From Chitinophagaceae bacterium (GTDB lineage Bacteria; Bacteroidota; Bacteroidia; Chitinophagales; Chitinophagaceae), in the NCBI GenBank assembly GCA_025933935.1, contig JAICYZ010000004.1, forward strand, positions 1-44,746: a DNA stretch of 44,746 nucleotides, written 5' to 3'. Below, piece after piece: positions 24,644 through 31,965 of this stretch (positions are counted from its first letter, which is position 1; every line of letters begins with the position of its first letter). The notes below the pieces were generated by a model. It worked only from the letters and a program-made list of their open reading frames with translations, did no database searches and had not been told where the DNA came from. Made by a program: the position numbers and the translations under genes.

Positions 24644-25021
24644 TTACGCTGAAGCATGCGTTTTTGCTAAAAGATGATGAATCCTTTTAACCATGTCATT
24701 TACTTCAAACGGCTTAGGCATAAAATCATCTGCGCCATATTCATAAATAGCCGTTTCTGCAATATTGGGATAAGAGGAAAACATGATTACCGGGATATTC
24801 CGGGTAAAAATGGATGATTTCAATTTTTTGCAAATATCCAGTCCATCGATGCCTGAAAGAAAAACATCAAGCAGGATTAATTGTGGTTTATAAGTCCTCA
24901 CTGCTTCCCACGCCTTACGCCAATCGGAGTACGCAAAGACCTCAAATCCCTTCTTCCTAAGGAGAGACTTAACAACCGCCAGAAGGTCAAGATCATCGTC
25001 AAGAATTAGAATTTTAGACAT
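24644..25021 (-). CDS. Single-domain response regulator (CheY-like)
   Basis: A 125-residue receiver domain with no output domain. It has the acidic pocket ILDDDLDLL, the phospho-acceptor Asp in LILLDVFLSG (about residue 55), the conserved Ser in MFSSYP and the Lys in FMPKPFEVND. I chose the ATG at 25021 (MSKILILDDD) rather than a TTG nine bases upstream. No histidine kinase lies next to it, so it must serve a kinase encoded elsewhere. It is convergent with the small hypothetical gene (11-bp gap). Confidence 0.9.
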   Translation of the reverse strand: MSKILILDDDLDLLAVVKSLLRKKGFEVFAYSDWRKAWEAVRTYKPQLILLDVFLSGIDGLDICKKLKSSIFTRNIPVIMFSSYPNIAETAIYEYGADDFMPKPFEVNDMVKRIHHLLAKTHASA

Positions 25022-25275
25022 ACCAATCAAGCATCAAAAAGCATGCAATGATTTTAGATTTTTGAGTGTCAGGAGAAAGATGTTAAAGGAGGAAAGGGAA
25101 ATATTTATTTTCTTGCTGGATTCCGCAACTGAAAAGGGCTTCAAGGCAACAGGGAAAGTTTATTCTTTAAAAGTTTTGGTTCAAATAATTTTTCACTTAT
25201 TTTTGCACTCCTTTAAAAAAAGCCGGTATAAAAGGAGATAATTTTTTACTGGTGTTTAAGATGATTTAAATATAT

Positions 25276-25348
25276 GATTCGGTAGCTCAGTTGGTAGAGC
25301 ACATCACTTTTAATGATGGGGTCCTGGGTCCGAGTCCCAGCCGAATCA
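25276..25348 (+). tRNA. tRNA-Lys (anticodon UUU)
   Basis: A complete cloverleaf can be folded: acceptor GATTCGG/CCGAATC (7 bp), D-stem GCTC/GAGC with loop AGTTGGTA, anticodon stem CATCA/TGATG with loop CTTTTAA (anticodon TTT), and T-stem CTGGG/CCCAG. The discriminator base is A; CCA is not encoded. One oddity: the T-loop is TCCGAGT, so position 55 is C where U is nearly universal. A terminator follows 8 bp downstream. Confidence 0.85.
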
Positions 25349-25384
25349 CTTTAAAGCCTCTGCAAAGCAGAGGTTTTTTTATTT
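25278..25384. repeat. Left copy of a tRNA-Lys + terminator direct repeat
   Basis: This segment of about 107 bases (tRNA body plus terminator plus ATTT) is repeated with substitutions at 25638-25747. The repeats are about 360 bases apart and enclose the broken GIY-YIG gene. Confidence 0.75.
25357..25380 (+). terminator. Terminator of tRNA-Lys
   Basis: The perfect 7-bp stem CCTCTGC/GCAGAGG with loop AAA is followed by seven T. Confidence 0.9.
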
Positions 25385-25405
25385 ATTGAAATTTAAAGAT
25401 TTTTT

Positions 25406-25645
25406 ATGCCATATACCTACATCTTATTTTCAGCAAAGCTCATAAATATTATATCGGCGCCTGCACTGATCTACAAAAAAGACTTCATGAACACAATATT
25501 GGGCATTCCAGGTTCACATGAACCGGGATTCCATGGGAAATAAAATACAGTGAGTCATTTGAAACATTGCAGGAAGCAAAAAAAAAGAGAACTATTTATT
25601 AAAAAAATGAAATCAAGAAAATACATTGAAAGTTTACTTCGGTAG
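25406..25645 (+). pseudogene. GIY-YIG nuclease pseudogene
   Basis: Remnant of an approximately 80-residue GIY-YIG endonuclease of the small UvrC-N-like type. It starts MPYTYILF (25406). After a one-base shift near 25430 it continues SKAHKYYIGACTDLQKRLHE, then HNIGHSRFT, an in-frame TGA at 25519, and TGIPWEIKYSESFETLQEAK. It shifts again in a run of nine A (25578-25586) and ends MKSRKYIESLLR at a TAG at 25643. The catalytic Tyr and Arg regions can still be read, but two frameshifts and one stop make it non-functional. Its last codons overlap the start of the second tRNA-like sequence. Related intact genes are often found beside tRNA genes in Bacteroidota, which suggests a mobile or homing origin (inference). 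Confidence 0.8.
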
Positions 25646-25710
25646 TTCAGTTGGAAGAGCATCCCGATTTTTAATCGGGAGGGTCTTGGGTGCGAGTCCC
25701 AGCCACATCA
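25636..25710 (+). pseudogene. Degenerate tRNA-Lys(UUU)-like sequence
   Basis: Clearly homologous to the tRNA-Lys at 25276 but decayed: the acceptor arms ACTTCGG and CCACATC pair at only three of seven positions, the D-loop is AGTTGGAA, and the T-loop is TGCGAGT. The anticodon arm has been replaced by the strong hairpin TCCCGA/TCGGGA with loop TTTTTAA, still showing TTT. It is unlikely to be charged or matured. It could be the right-hand scar of a duplication or insertion at the tRNA gene. Confidence 0.75.
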
Positions 25711-25747
25711 CTTTAAAGCCTCTGTAAAAGCAGAGGTTTTTTTATTT
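25638..25747. repeat. Right copy of the tRNA-Lys + terminator direct repeat
   Basis: Counterpart of 25278-25384: the shared blocks TTCGGTAG, TCAGTTGG, GAGTCCCAGCC, ATCACTTTAAAGCCTCTG and the T-rich tail are in the same order and spacing, apart from a 2-base longer anticodon arm. Confidence 0.75.
25719..25743 (+). terminator. Terminator after the tRNA-like remnant
   Basis: Stem CCTCTG/CAGAGG with loop TAAAAG and seven T; a slightly weakened copy of the terminator at 25357. Confidence 0.8.
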
Positions 25748-25857
25748 TTGTTACAGTCAGCGAACAAATAAGCATATTTTCTTTTCTTAATTATTTGTCT
25801 TGAATAATTTATTTTTCTTTCCTTTCTTCTCTGTTATTTTTGCCCAAAATCGAATGA

Positions 25858-26658
25858 ATGTTTGAAAATAAAGTTGTTGTTGTAACCGGCGGTACTGATG
25901 GAATTGGAAAAGCGCTTGTTGCAGAATTTTTGGAGAGAGGAGCAAAAGTTTCAACCTGTGCCCGTACTGCTGAAAAACTGGAGACATTAGAAAATGAATT
26001 TTTCGGAAAATCGTTATTTACAATGGTTGCCGATGTCAGCAAAGAAGGAGACTGTAAAAATTTTATTGAAGCAACTATTCAAAAATTTAATGGAATAGAT
26101 ATTTTGATCAATAATGCAGGAATTTCAATGCGCGGAATGTTCCAGGAAACAACCCTCGAAACATTGAGAAGAGTGATGGATATTAATTTTTGGGGAACCG
26201 TTTATTGTACCAAATTTGCGTTGGATTCAATTTTAAAAAATAAAGGAACCATTGTCGGAATGTCTTCTGTCGCTGGTTACAGAGGTTTGCCCGGAAGGAG
26301 CGGATACAGCGCAAGTAAATTTGCAGTAAACGGATGGCTGGAAGCTTTGCGCACAGAACTGTTGGAAACGGGCGTGAATGTCATGTGGGTATGCCCCGGA
26401 TTTACCAAATCAAATATCCGTAATGCAGCATTAAATAAAGATGCAAAGCCCCAGGTAGAATCTCCTTTAAAAGAAGAAAAATTGATGACTGCCGAAGAGT
26501 GCGCACAACATATTATTAAAGCAATATCAAAAAGGAAACGTACGCTCATATTGACTTTTACAGGAAAGGAAACCGTGTATATGAACAAATTTTTCCCCTC
26601 GCTCACGGATAAATTAACGAGGAAATTCTTTTTTAAAAATGGAGAACTGATCAAATAA
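25858..26658 (+). CDS. SDR family oxidoreductase
   Basis: A classical short-chain dehydrogenase of 266 residues. It has the cofactor motif TGGTDGIGKAL (residues 10-20), the structural motif LINNAGIS (about 82), catalytic Ser in GMSSVAGY and the YSASK catalytic Tyr/Lys (about 150). CARTAEKLE after the second strand suggests NADP(H) preference because of the Arg. The C-terminal part (LILTFTGKETVYMNKFFPSL) resembles the acyl/keto-reductase-like branch common in Bacteroidota. The substrate is unknown. It is followed after 59 bp by a SAM-hydrolase family gene on the same strand. Confidence 0.9.
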   Translation: MFENKVVVVTGGTDGIGKALVAEFLERGAKVSTCARTAEKLETLENEFFGKSLFTMVADVSKEGDCKNFIEATIQKFNGIDILINNAGISMRGMFQETTLETLRRVMDINFWGTVYCTKFALDSILKNKGTIVGMSSVAGYRGLPGRSGYSASKFAVNGWLEALRTELLETGVNVMWVCPGFTKSNIRNAALNKDAKPQVESPLKEEKLMTAEECAQHIIKAISKRKRTLILTFTGKETVYMNKFFPSLTDKLTRKFFFKNGELIK

Positions 26659-26717
26659 TTCTTTAGAAATAAAAAAGTTCATTTGCTACCTTTAAAAAAT
26701 CAGAATCAAATTTTTGA

Positions 26718-27545
26718 ATGGCTTTAATAACACTTACATCGGATATCGGGCGACAGGATTTTTTGACAGGAGCTGTGAAAGGACAATTATTACAGGTAAA
26801 TCCTGAGTTTAAGATCGTGGACATTTCGCACGAATTATCACCATTCAATTATCCACAAGCCGCTTATGTTTGCCGTAATGCCATCAAAAATTTTCCTCCA
26901 AAAACTTTTCACATTGTACTCGTAAATCTTTTTGATAAAAGACCGGAGCATTTGTTATTTATAGAACATAACGATCAATATATCGGGTGTGCTGATAATG
27001 GTTTGATCACCATGATCCTGGAAGAAACTCCGCAGAAAATGGTCGCGCTTTCTTTAGATCCTTCCGAACAAAAGAACACGTTGTATTGTTCAAAAATTTT
27101 TGCAAAAGCTTATCAAAATATCCTCGATGGGAAAACCCTGGAAGAATGTGGAGATCCGGAAGTTTCGATAGAAGTAAAAAATCCTTTACGGCCGTTGCTT
27201 CGTGAAAAATATATGGAAGGCCAAATTATCTTTATTGATAATTTTGAAAATGTAATTATTAATATCACCAAAGAAGAATTTGAAGAGCAAAGGCGAGGCA
27301 GGAGTTTTAAAATTGTTTTCAAACGTGATGAAATTATTGAAAAGATAAGTGAGAGTTATGCGGATGTGCATGAGAGCGAAAAACTGGCTTTGTTTAATTC
27401 GGCAAATTATCTTGAAATAGCGATCAATAAAGGAAATGCGGCTGGTTTGTTCGGACTGGAAGGCTATAGCGAAAAAGTAAGTGTCCAAACCCAATACATG
27501 CAAAACCGGTTACTTTATCAGACGGTAAAGATTTATTTTGATTAA
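26718..27545 (+). CDS. SAM hydroxide adenosyltransferase (DUF62) family protein, divergent
   Basis: A 275-residue protein of the family that includes SAM hydrolases and the fluorinase/chlorinase. N-terminal ITLTSDIGRQDFLTGAVKGQLL corresponds to the usual LTDFGxxDxYVGxMKG. ISHELSPFNYPQAAYVCRN, GCADNGLITMIL and the C-terminal domain with IIFIDNFENVIINITKEEF and NSANYLEIAINKGNAA are also family features. The motif normally read as VDPGVG is LVNLFDKRPE here, so an expected catalytic Asp appears as Asn and the glycines are missing. The normal reaction is SAM plus water to adenosine plus methionine; activity of this protein is uncertain. The next gene begins 26 bp downstream. Confidence 0.85.
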   Translation: MALITLTSDIGRQDFLTGAVKGQLLQVNPEFKIVDISHELSPFNYPQAAYVCRNAIKNFPPKTFHIVLVNLFDKRPEHLLFIEHNDQYIGCADNGLITMILEETPQKMVALSLDPSEQKNTLYCSKIFAKAYQNILDGKTLEECGDPEVSIEVKNPLRPLLREKYMEGQIIFIDNFENVIINITKEEFEEQRRGRSFKIVFKRDEIIEKISESYADVHESEKLALFNSANYLEIAINKGNAAGLFGLEGYSEKVSVQTQYMQNRLLYQTVKIYFD

Positions 27546-27571
27546 CTTCATCTTTCACCAAATTAATTATC

Positions 27572-28411
27572 ATGAAAAAATTATCAATTACATTTCTATT
27601 GTCTGCTTTTTTAACGATTTCTGCCTTTTCACAGCTGCGCATGCCTGCGCCTTCACCCACAGAATTTATCCGCCAGGATTTTGGCCTTTCATCTGTAGAA
27701 CTCACTTACAGCAGGCCTTCTTTAAAAGGAAGAAACGTTTTTGGAACCGTAGTTCTTTATGATTCTTTATGGCGAACGGGAGCAAATTCAGCAACGAAAA
27801 TAAAGTTTAATGATCCGGTAGAAATTCTAGGTCACCATGTGGATACGGGAAGTTATGCGATTTATACAATTCCTCACAAGAATGGCGAATGGACAATTGT
27901 TCTCAACAAAGGTTTTAATAATTCCGGTGTTTCCGGTTACCAGCAAAGCGATGATGTTTTTAGGGAAAATGTAAAGTCAACTAAAACATCAAATAAAATT
28001 GAAACCTTTACCATGCAATTTACCAACATCAAACCCGAGAGCTGTGACCTCTCATTAATGTGGGATAATGTGATGGTAAATGTGCCGATAAAGGCAAATA
28101 TCAAAGATAAAATAAGGGCTCAGATAGAGAGTGCTCTTTCTTCTGATAAAAAGCCCTACTGGCAGGCAGCGCAGTTTTATAATGAATATGACAACAACAA
28201 AGCAAAAGCGCTTGAAATGGTAAATGAAGCGATTAATCAAAGCGGCAAGCCACCTTTCTTTATGGTATATTATAAAGCAAAAATTCAAAAAGATATGGGT
28301 GATAAAAAAGGCGCTCTTGCTTCAGCAAATCAATCAATGCAACTTGCTAAAGAAGCGAACAACAGCGATTATGTTTTGCTGAATGAAAAGCTAATCAAAG
28401 AATTAAAATAA
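27572..28411 (+). CDS. DUF2911 domain-containing secreted protein
   Basis: A 279-residue protein with signal peptide (MKKLSITFLLSAFLTISAFS, then QLRMPAPSP). Residues 25-175 form the DUF2911 domain with its typical motifs SPTEFIRQDFGLSSVELTYSRP, LKGRNVFG, LWRTGANSATKIKF, YAIYTIPHKNGEWTIVLNK and DLSLMWDNVMVNVPIK. The last 90 residues are a TPR-like helical region (YWQAAQFYNEYDNNKAKALE, KALEMVNEAINQ). The family is nearly restricted to Bacteroidota and relatives and its role is unknown. It ends a possible three-gene run with the SDR and SAM-hydrolase family genes and is followed by a strong terminator. Confidence 0.9.
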   Translation: MKKLSITFLLSAFLTISAFSQLRMPAPSPTEFIRQDFGLSSVELTYSRPSLKGRNVFGTVVLYDSLWRTGANSATKIKFNDPVEILGHHVDTGSYAIYTIPHKNGEWTIVLNKGFNNSGVSGYQQSDDVFRENVKSTKTSNKIETFTMQFTNIKPESCDLSLMWDNVMVNVPIKANIKDKIRAQIESALSSDKKPYWQAAQFYNEYDNNKAKALEMVNEAINQSGKPPFFMVYYKAKIQKDMGDKKGALASANQSMQLAKEANNSDYVLLNEKLIKELK

Positions 28412-28430
28412 ATAAAACCGTTTTATTTTA

Positions 28431-28468
28431 AAAAATCCTTCTCATGCTACATGAGAAGGATTTTTTTT
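28431..28468 (+). terminator. Rho-independent terminator
   Basis: The long perfect stem AAAAATCCTTCTCATG / CATGAGAAGGATTTTT with a three-base loop ends in a run of eight T, 20 bp after the DUF2911 stop codon. It may act in both directions for the convergent regulator gene. Confidence 0.93.
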
Positions 28469-28503
28469 AAACTCTTTTTTAAAAATGGAAAGCGGAATTT
28501 GTA

Positions 28504-29297
28504 TTATTCCTTTGTTTGCTGCAATTGAGTTTTTCTTTTATCATGCATTGAGTGCATATATTCTGTCGGTGTCATATTGAATTGTTTCTGAAAATTCCTT
28601 GCAAAATTGCTTTGCGAACTATAGCCAACAATCGCTGATATTTCATACATTTTATGAGCTCCTTTGACAAGTAATTCTGCTGCTTTTTTAAGCCGGATGA
28701 TATTGATGAGTTCGAGCGGCGAAAGGTTGGAAATAGCTTTGATTTTTCGGTAAAGTGTTACCCTGCTCATATTCATCAGTCCGGCTCGTTTCTCCACATC
28801 CAGTTCGGTATCTTCTATCTTTTCTGAAATCATCTCATTCAAATCTTCAAGGAAGCGCTCATCAGACCGGCAATGTGCAATGCTTTTCAAATGCACCAGG
28901 GGAGATCCGGCAAAATGTTCCCTGATCATATTTCTGTTTGCCAACAGGCTCGCAATTTGAGCCAGTAAATATTCTTTAGAAAATGGCTTTTCAATATACG
29001 CTTCTGCACCCATTTCCAGTCCTTGTACTTTCGACTGGATGGTATTTTTTGCAGTAAGCAGAATAACCGGAATATGGCTGTGGTCGAAATCGGATTTTAC
29101 AATCTTACAAAATTCAAAGCCATCCATTTCCGGCATCATTACATCGCAAACAATTAATTGAACTGCTTCATTTTGTAAAATTTCCAATCCGGCAGCGGCG
29201 CTTTCTGCTTTTAAAATATTGTATTTATTGCTTAGCGTTCGTTGCAGAAATTCAAAATTTCCTCTTCATCATCTATTAATAAAATTAACGGCAGCAT
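28504..29297 (-). pseudogene. Frameshifted REC-AraC response regulator
   Basis: A response regulator with receiver and AraC-type DNA-binding domains. The gene should start at the ATG at 29297 (MLPLILLIDDEEEIL). A single-base deletion near 29248-29256 breaks the frame: the first frame ends in a stop a few codons later, while the second continues FLQRTLSNKYNIL into EILQNEAVQLIVCDVMMPEM, LLTAKN, YIEKPFS and the AraC helices SPLELINIIRLKKAAELL and VGYSSQSNFARNFQKQF. All other features are intact; the total length of 794 bases is one short of 795. An internal ATG at 29187 would give a 227-residue protein lacking the first strand and acidic pocket. It neighbours the carbohydrate cluster and may once have controlled it. 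A sequencing error is the alternative. Confidence 0.8.
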
Positions 29298-29457
29298 GTT
29301 TCTATTTTTTAATTAAAGCAGTGACTGTTCTTTTGACGAATTTACTTTCTTATTTTCATAAGATTGCAGCGGCATGGATAATAGAAAAGTATTGAAATCT
29401 TTATTATGATTTCCTTCACACCATTATTTGAAATGTCATTCTGCGACATTCTATTAA

Positions 29458-29706
29458 CAGGAAAAAAGCTGGGGTTACCAGAGTTTTAAAAGCAACGATA
29501 GTTTATTTAAGAGATATAACTCATTAACTGATAAACTGGAAGAACTAATTAAAGCCGGTTTATCAGCGGCAGTTTATACCCAAACAACAGATGTGGAAGG
29601 CGAAGTAAATGGTTTTATGACTAACGACCGGAAAGTGATGAAGATGCCTGTTGAAAAATTAAAAGAAGTGAATGAAAAAATGTATCAAGTACAACCTGTT
29701 GAGTAG
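29458..29706 (+). pseudogene. C-terminal fragment of a GH2-type glycoside hydrolase
   Basis: An open frame of about 82 codons without start codon: SWGYQSFKSNDSLFKRYNSL, KLEELIKAGLSAAVYTQTTD, VEGEVNGFMTNDRKVMKM and VEKLKEVNEKMY. This is the end of the TIM-barrel of sugar-binding GH2 family proteins, where YTQTTDVExEVNGxMTYDR is characteristic. The upstream several hundred codons are absent, and an in-frame TAA lies directly before. It is therefore a deletion scar at the left edge of the arabinose-type cluster, not a functional gene. Confidence 0.78.
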
Positions 29707-29794
29707 ATGGACCAGGGTTTTGAAAACCTTACAGATTTAACTGTTATTTCTTTTCATATTGAGTAAATTTGAAGAAACCAAAAGCCTTAGAACG

Positions 29795-31888
29795 ATGGAA
29801 ATAAGAATGTTGAATATTTGTTGGTTTACTGCAATTTCATTCAGTTCATTATTGTGTTTTAAAAATGCAAATGCTCAGAGGGATTTAAAGGCAACTGTCG
29901 TTGAACGGCCATCCACAAGCGTTACCAATTCATATTATGTCAGTAATAAAAAGCCTTTGCAACCTTTGGTCTTTATAAAACTTCCCGTCGGCGATATCAA
30001 GCCGGAAGGATGGATATTAAAATACCTGCAATTGCAAAGAGATGGATTAACAGGAAAGCTTGGCGAAATAAGCGCATGGCTTGAAAAGAAAAACAATGCG
30101 TGGTATAGCGGAACGGGCAAAGGCGATCATGGCTGGGAAGAAGTGCCTTACTGGTTGAAAGGTTACGGAGATATGGGTTATATTCTGAATGATCAATCTA
30201 TTATCAAAGAAACAAAATCGTGGCTTGAAAAAGTATTTCAAAGCCAGCGTGCTGATGGTTACTTTGGACCGGGAGAAGTAGTAAGAAATAAAGAAAATCA
30301 AATTGTAAAAGTTCCGGATTTGTGGCCGAATATGATCATGCTTTTTTGCCTGCAGTCTTATTATGAATACAGTAACGATCCACGCGTGATTCCGTTCATG
30401 AGTAAATATTTTCATTGGCAATCGACAGTTCCGGATAGTATTCTCTTAAAAACTTACTGGGAAAACAGTCGTGGGGGGGATAATCTCTACAGCATTTATT
30501 GGTTGTATGATCATACGGGAGAAAAATCGTTGCTTGACCTGGGGACTAAAATCTTCAGAAATACCGCTGATTGGGATCAAAAAAACAATTTACCGAACTG
30601 GCATAACGTCAATATAGCGCAAAGTTTCAGAGAGCCGGCGACATACTATATGCAGTCGAAAGACAGCAGTTTATTGAACGCCACCTACAATGATTTTCAT
30701 TTGGTACGAATCATTTATGGACAAGTTCCGGGCGGCATGTTTGGTGCAGATGAAGATGCGAGAAAAGGCTATACTGATCCGCGGCAGGCAGTGGAAACTT
30801 GTGGTATGGTAGAGCAAATGGCCAGTGATGAAATCCTGAGCGGCATCACCGGCGATCCGATGTGGGCCGACAATTGTGAAAATATTGCTTTCAATAGTTA
30901 TCCCGCTGCGGTAATGCCGGACTTTAGAGGATTGCGTTACCTCACCGCTCCCAATATGGTAATAAGCGATAGTAAAAATCATTCTCCGGGCATAGAAAAC
31001 TCCGGTCCTTTTTTAACCATGAATCCTTTCAGCAGCCGCTGTTGCCAGCACAATCATTCGCAAGGCTGGCCTTATTACGAAGAACATTTATGGATGGCTA
31101 CTCCGGATAATGGAATTGCCGCGATCATGTACAATAGCAGTGAAGTAACAGCAAAAATTGGAGATGTAAAAGGCAAAACCGTTACGCTAAAACAAACCAC
31201 TCATTATCCTTTTGATGAAAATATAAAAATAGAAGTAAATACTTCTTCACCGGTAACTTTCCCCTTGTACCTGCGTGTTCCGCGATGGTGTGATGATGCC
31301 ACAGTAACTGTTAATGGAAAAGCAGTGCAGGTAGAACCTTCAGCAAGTTCTTATATCAGGCTGGAAAACAAATGGAAACAGGGCGACGTGGTAGAATTGA
31401 CATTGCCAATGAAATTAAATTTGAAATTGTGGACAGAAAATAAAAACAGCGTAAGTGTGAATTATGGCCCACTTACTTTTTCTTTAAAAATTGATGAATA
31501 CTATCAAAAAGTAGATAGCAAAGAATCGGCAATCGGTGATTCAAAATGGCAGGCGGATGCTGATCAATCCAAATGGCCGGCCTACAATATTTATCCAGCC
31601 AGCATGTGGAATTATGGGTTGGCTTTAAATGATAAACCGTTATCACAACAATTTGAAATTATTAAAAAACCGTGGCCGGAAAGTAATTTCCCTTTTGACC
31701 AAAAAGATGTACCAATTATGATAAAAGCAAAAGGAAAATTGATTCCTCAATGGACGGTGGATCAATATGGTTTATGTGGCGTTTTGCCTGAAAGCCCGGT
31801 GGCAGTTCATACAAAGGAAGAAACCATAGAATTAATACCGATGGGAGCAGCAAGGCTAAGAATATCTGCTTTTCCGGTGGTGAAATAG
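29795..31888 (+). CDS. GH127-type beta-L-arabinofuranosidase (DUF1680)
   Basis: A secreted glycoside hydrolase of 697 residues with a signal peptide ending at FKNANAQ. An (alpha/alpha)6 barrel covers about residues 60-470, followed by beta-sandwich domains. The zinc/cysteine active site of GH127 is visible: VETCGMVEQM gives Glu334 and Cys336, and SSRCCQHNHSQGWPYY gives Cys416 and Cys417, in the spacing known from the Bifidobacterium enzyme HypBA1. GGMFGADE and FRGLRYLTAPN are further family motifs. Predicted activity is release of beta-linked L-arabinofuranose. The ATG at 29795 is chosen because it begins the signal region; an in-frame TTG lies 36 bases upstream. First intact gene of the carbohydrate cluster. 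Confidence 0.88.
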   Translation: MEIRMLNICWFTAISFSSLLCFKNANAQRDLKATVVERPSTSVTNSYYVSNKKPLQPLVFIKLPVGDIKPEGWILKYLQLQRDGLTGKLGEISAWLEKKNNAWYSGTGKGDHGWEEVPYWLKGYGDMGYILNDQSIIKETKSWLEKVFQSQRADGYFGPGEVVRNKENQIVKVPDLWPNMIMLFCLQSYYEYSNDPRVIPFMSKYFHWQSTVPDSILLKTYWENSRGGDNLYSIYWLYDHTGEKSLLDLGTKIFRNTADWDQKNNLPNWHNVNIAQSFREPATYYMQSKDSSLLNATYNDFHLVRIIYGQVPGGMFGADEDARKGYTDPRQAVETCGMVEQMASDEILSGITGDPMWADNCENIAFNSYPAAVMPDFRGLRYLTAPNMVISDSKNHSPGIENSGPFLTMNPFSSRCCQHNHSQGWPYYEEHLWMATPDNGIAAIMYNSSEVTAKIGDVKGKTVTLKQTTHYPFDENIKIEVNTSSPVTFPLYLRVPRWCDDATVTVNGKAVQVEPSASSYIRLENKWKQGDVVELTLPMKLNLKLWTENKNSVSVNYGPLTFSLKIDEYYQKVDSKESAIGDSKWQADADQSKWPAYNIYPASMWNYGLALNDKPLSQQFEIIKKPWPESNFPFDQKDVPIMIKAKGKLIPQWTVDQYGLCGVLPESPVAVHTKEETIELIPMGAARLRISAFPVVK

Positions 31889-31945
31889 TGAGTGGTGAGA
31901 GGTGAATGGTGAATATTAAAACTTGAATATTGATTATTGAATATT
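31887..31945. repeat. GTGAATGGTGAAT-type short tandem repeat
   Basis: Imperfect units GTGAGTGGTGAGAGGTGAATGGTGAATATT followed by GAATATTGATTATTGAATATT lie directly after the GH127 stop codon. They are the same kind of unit, in the opposite orientation, as at 10781-10855. Confidence 0.6.
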
Positions 31946-31965
31946 AAACTCGAAATTTTACGATC

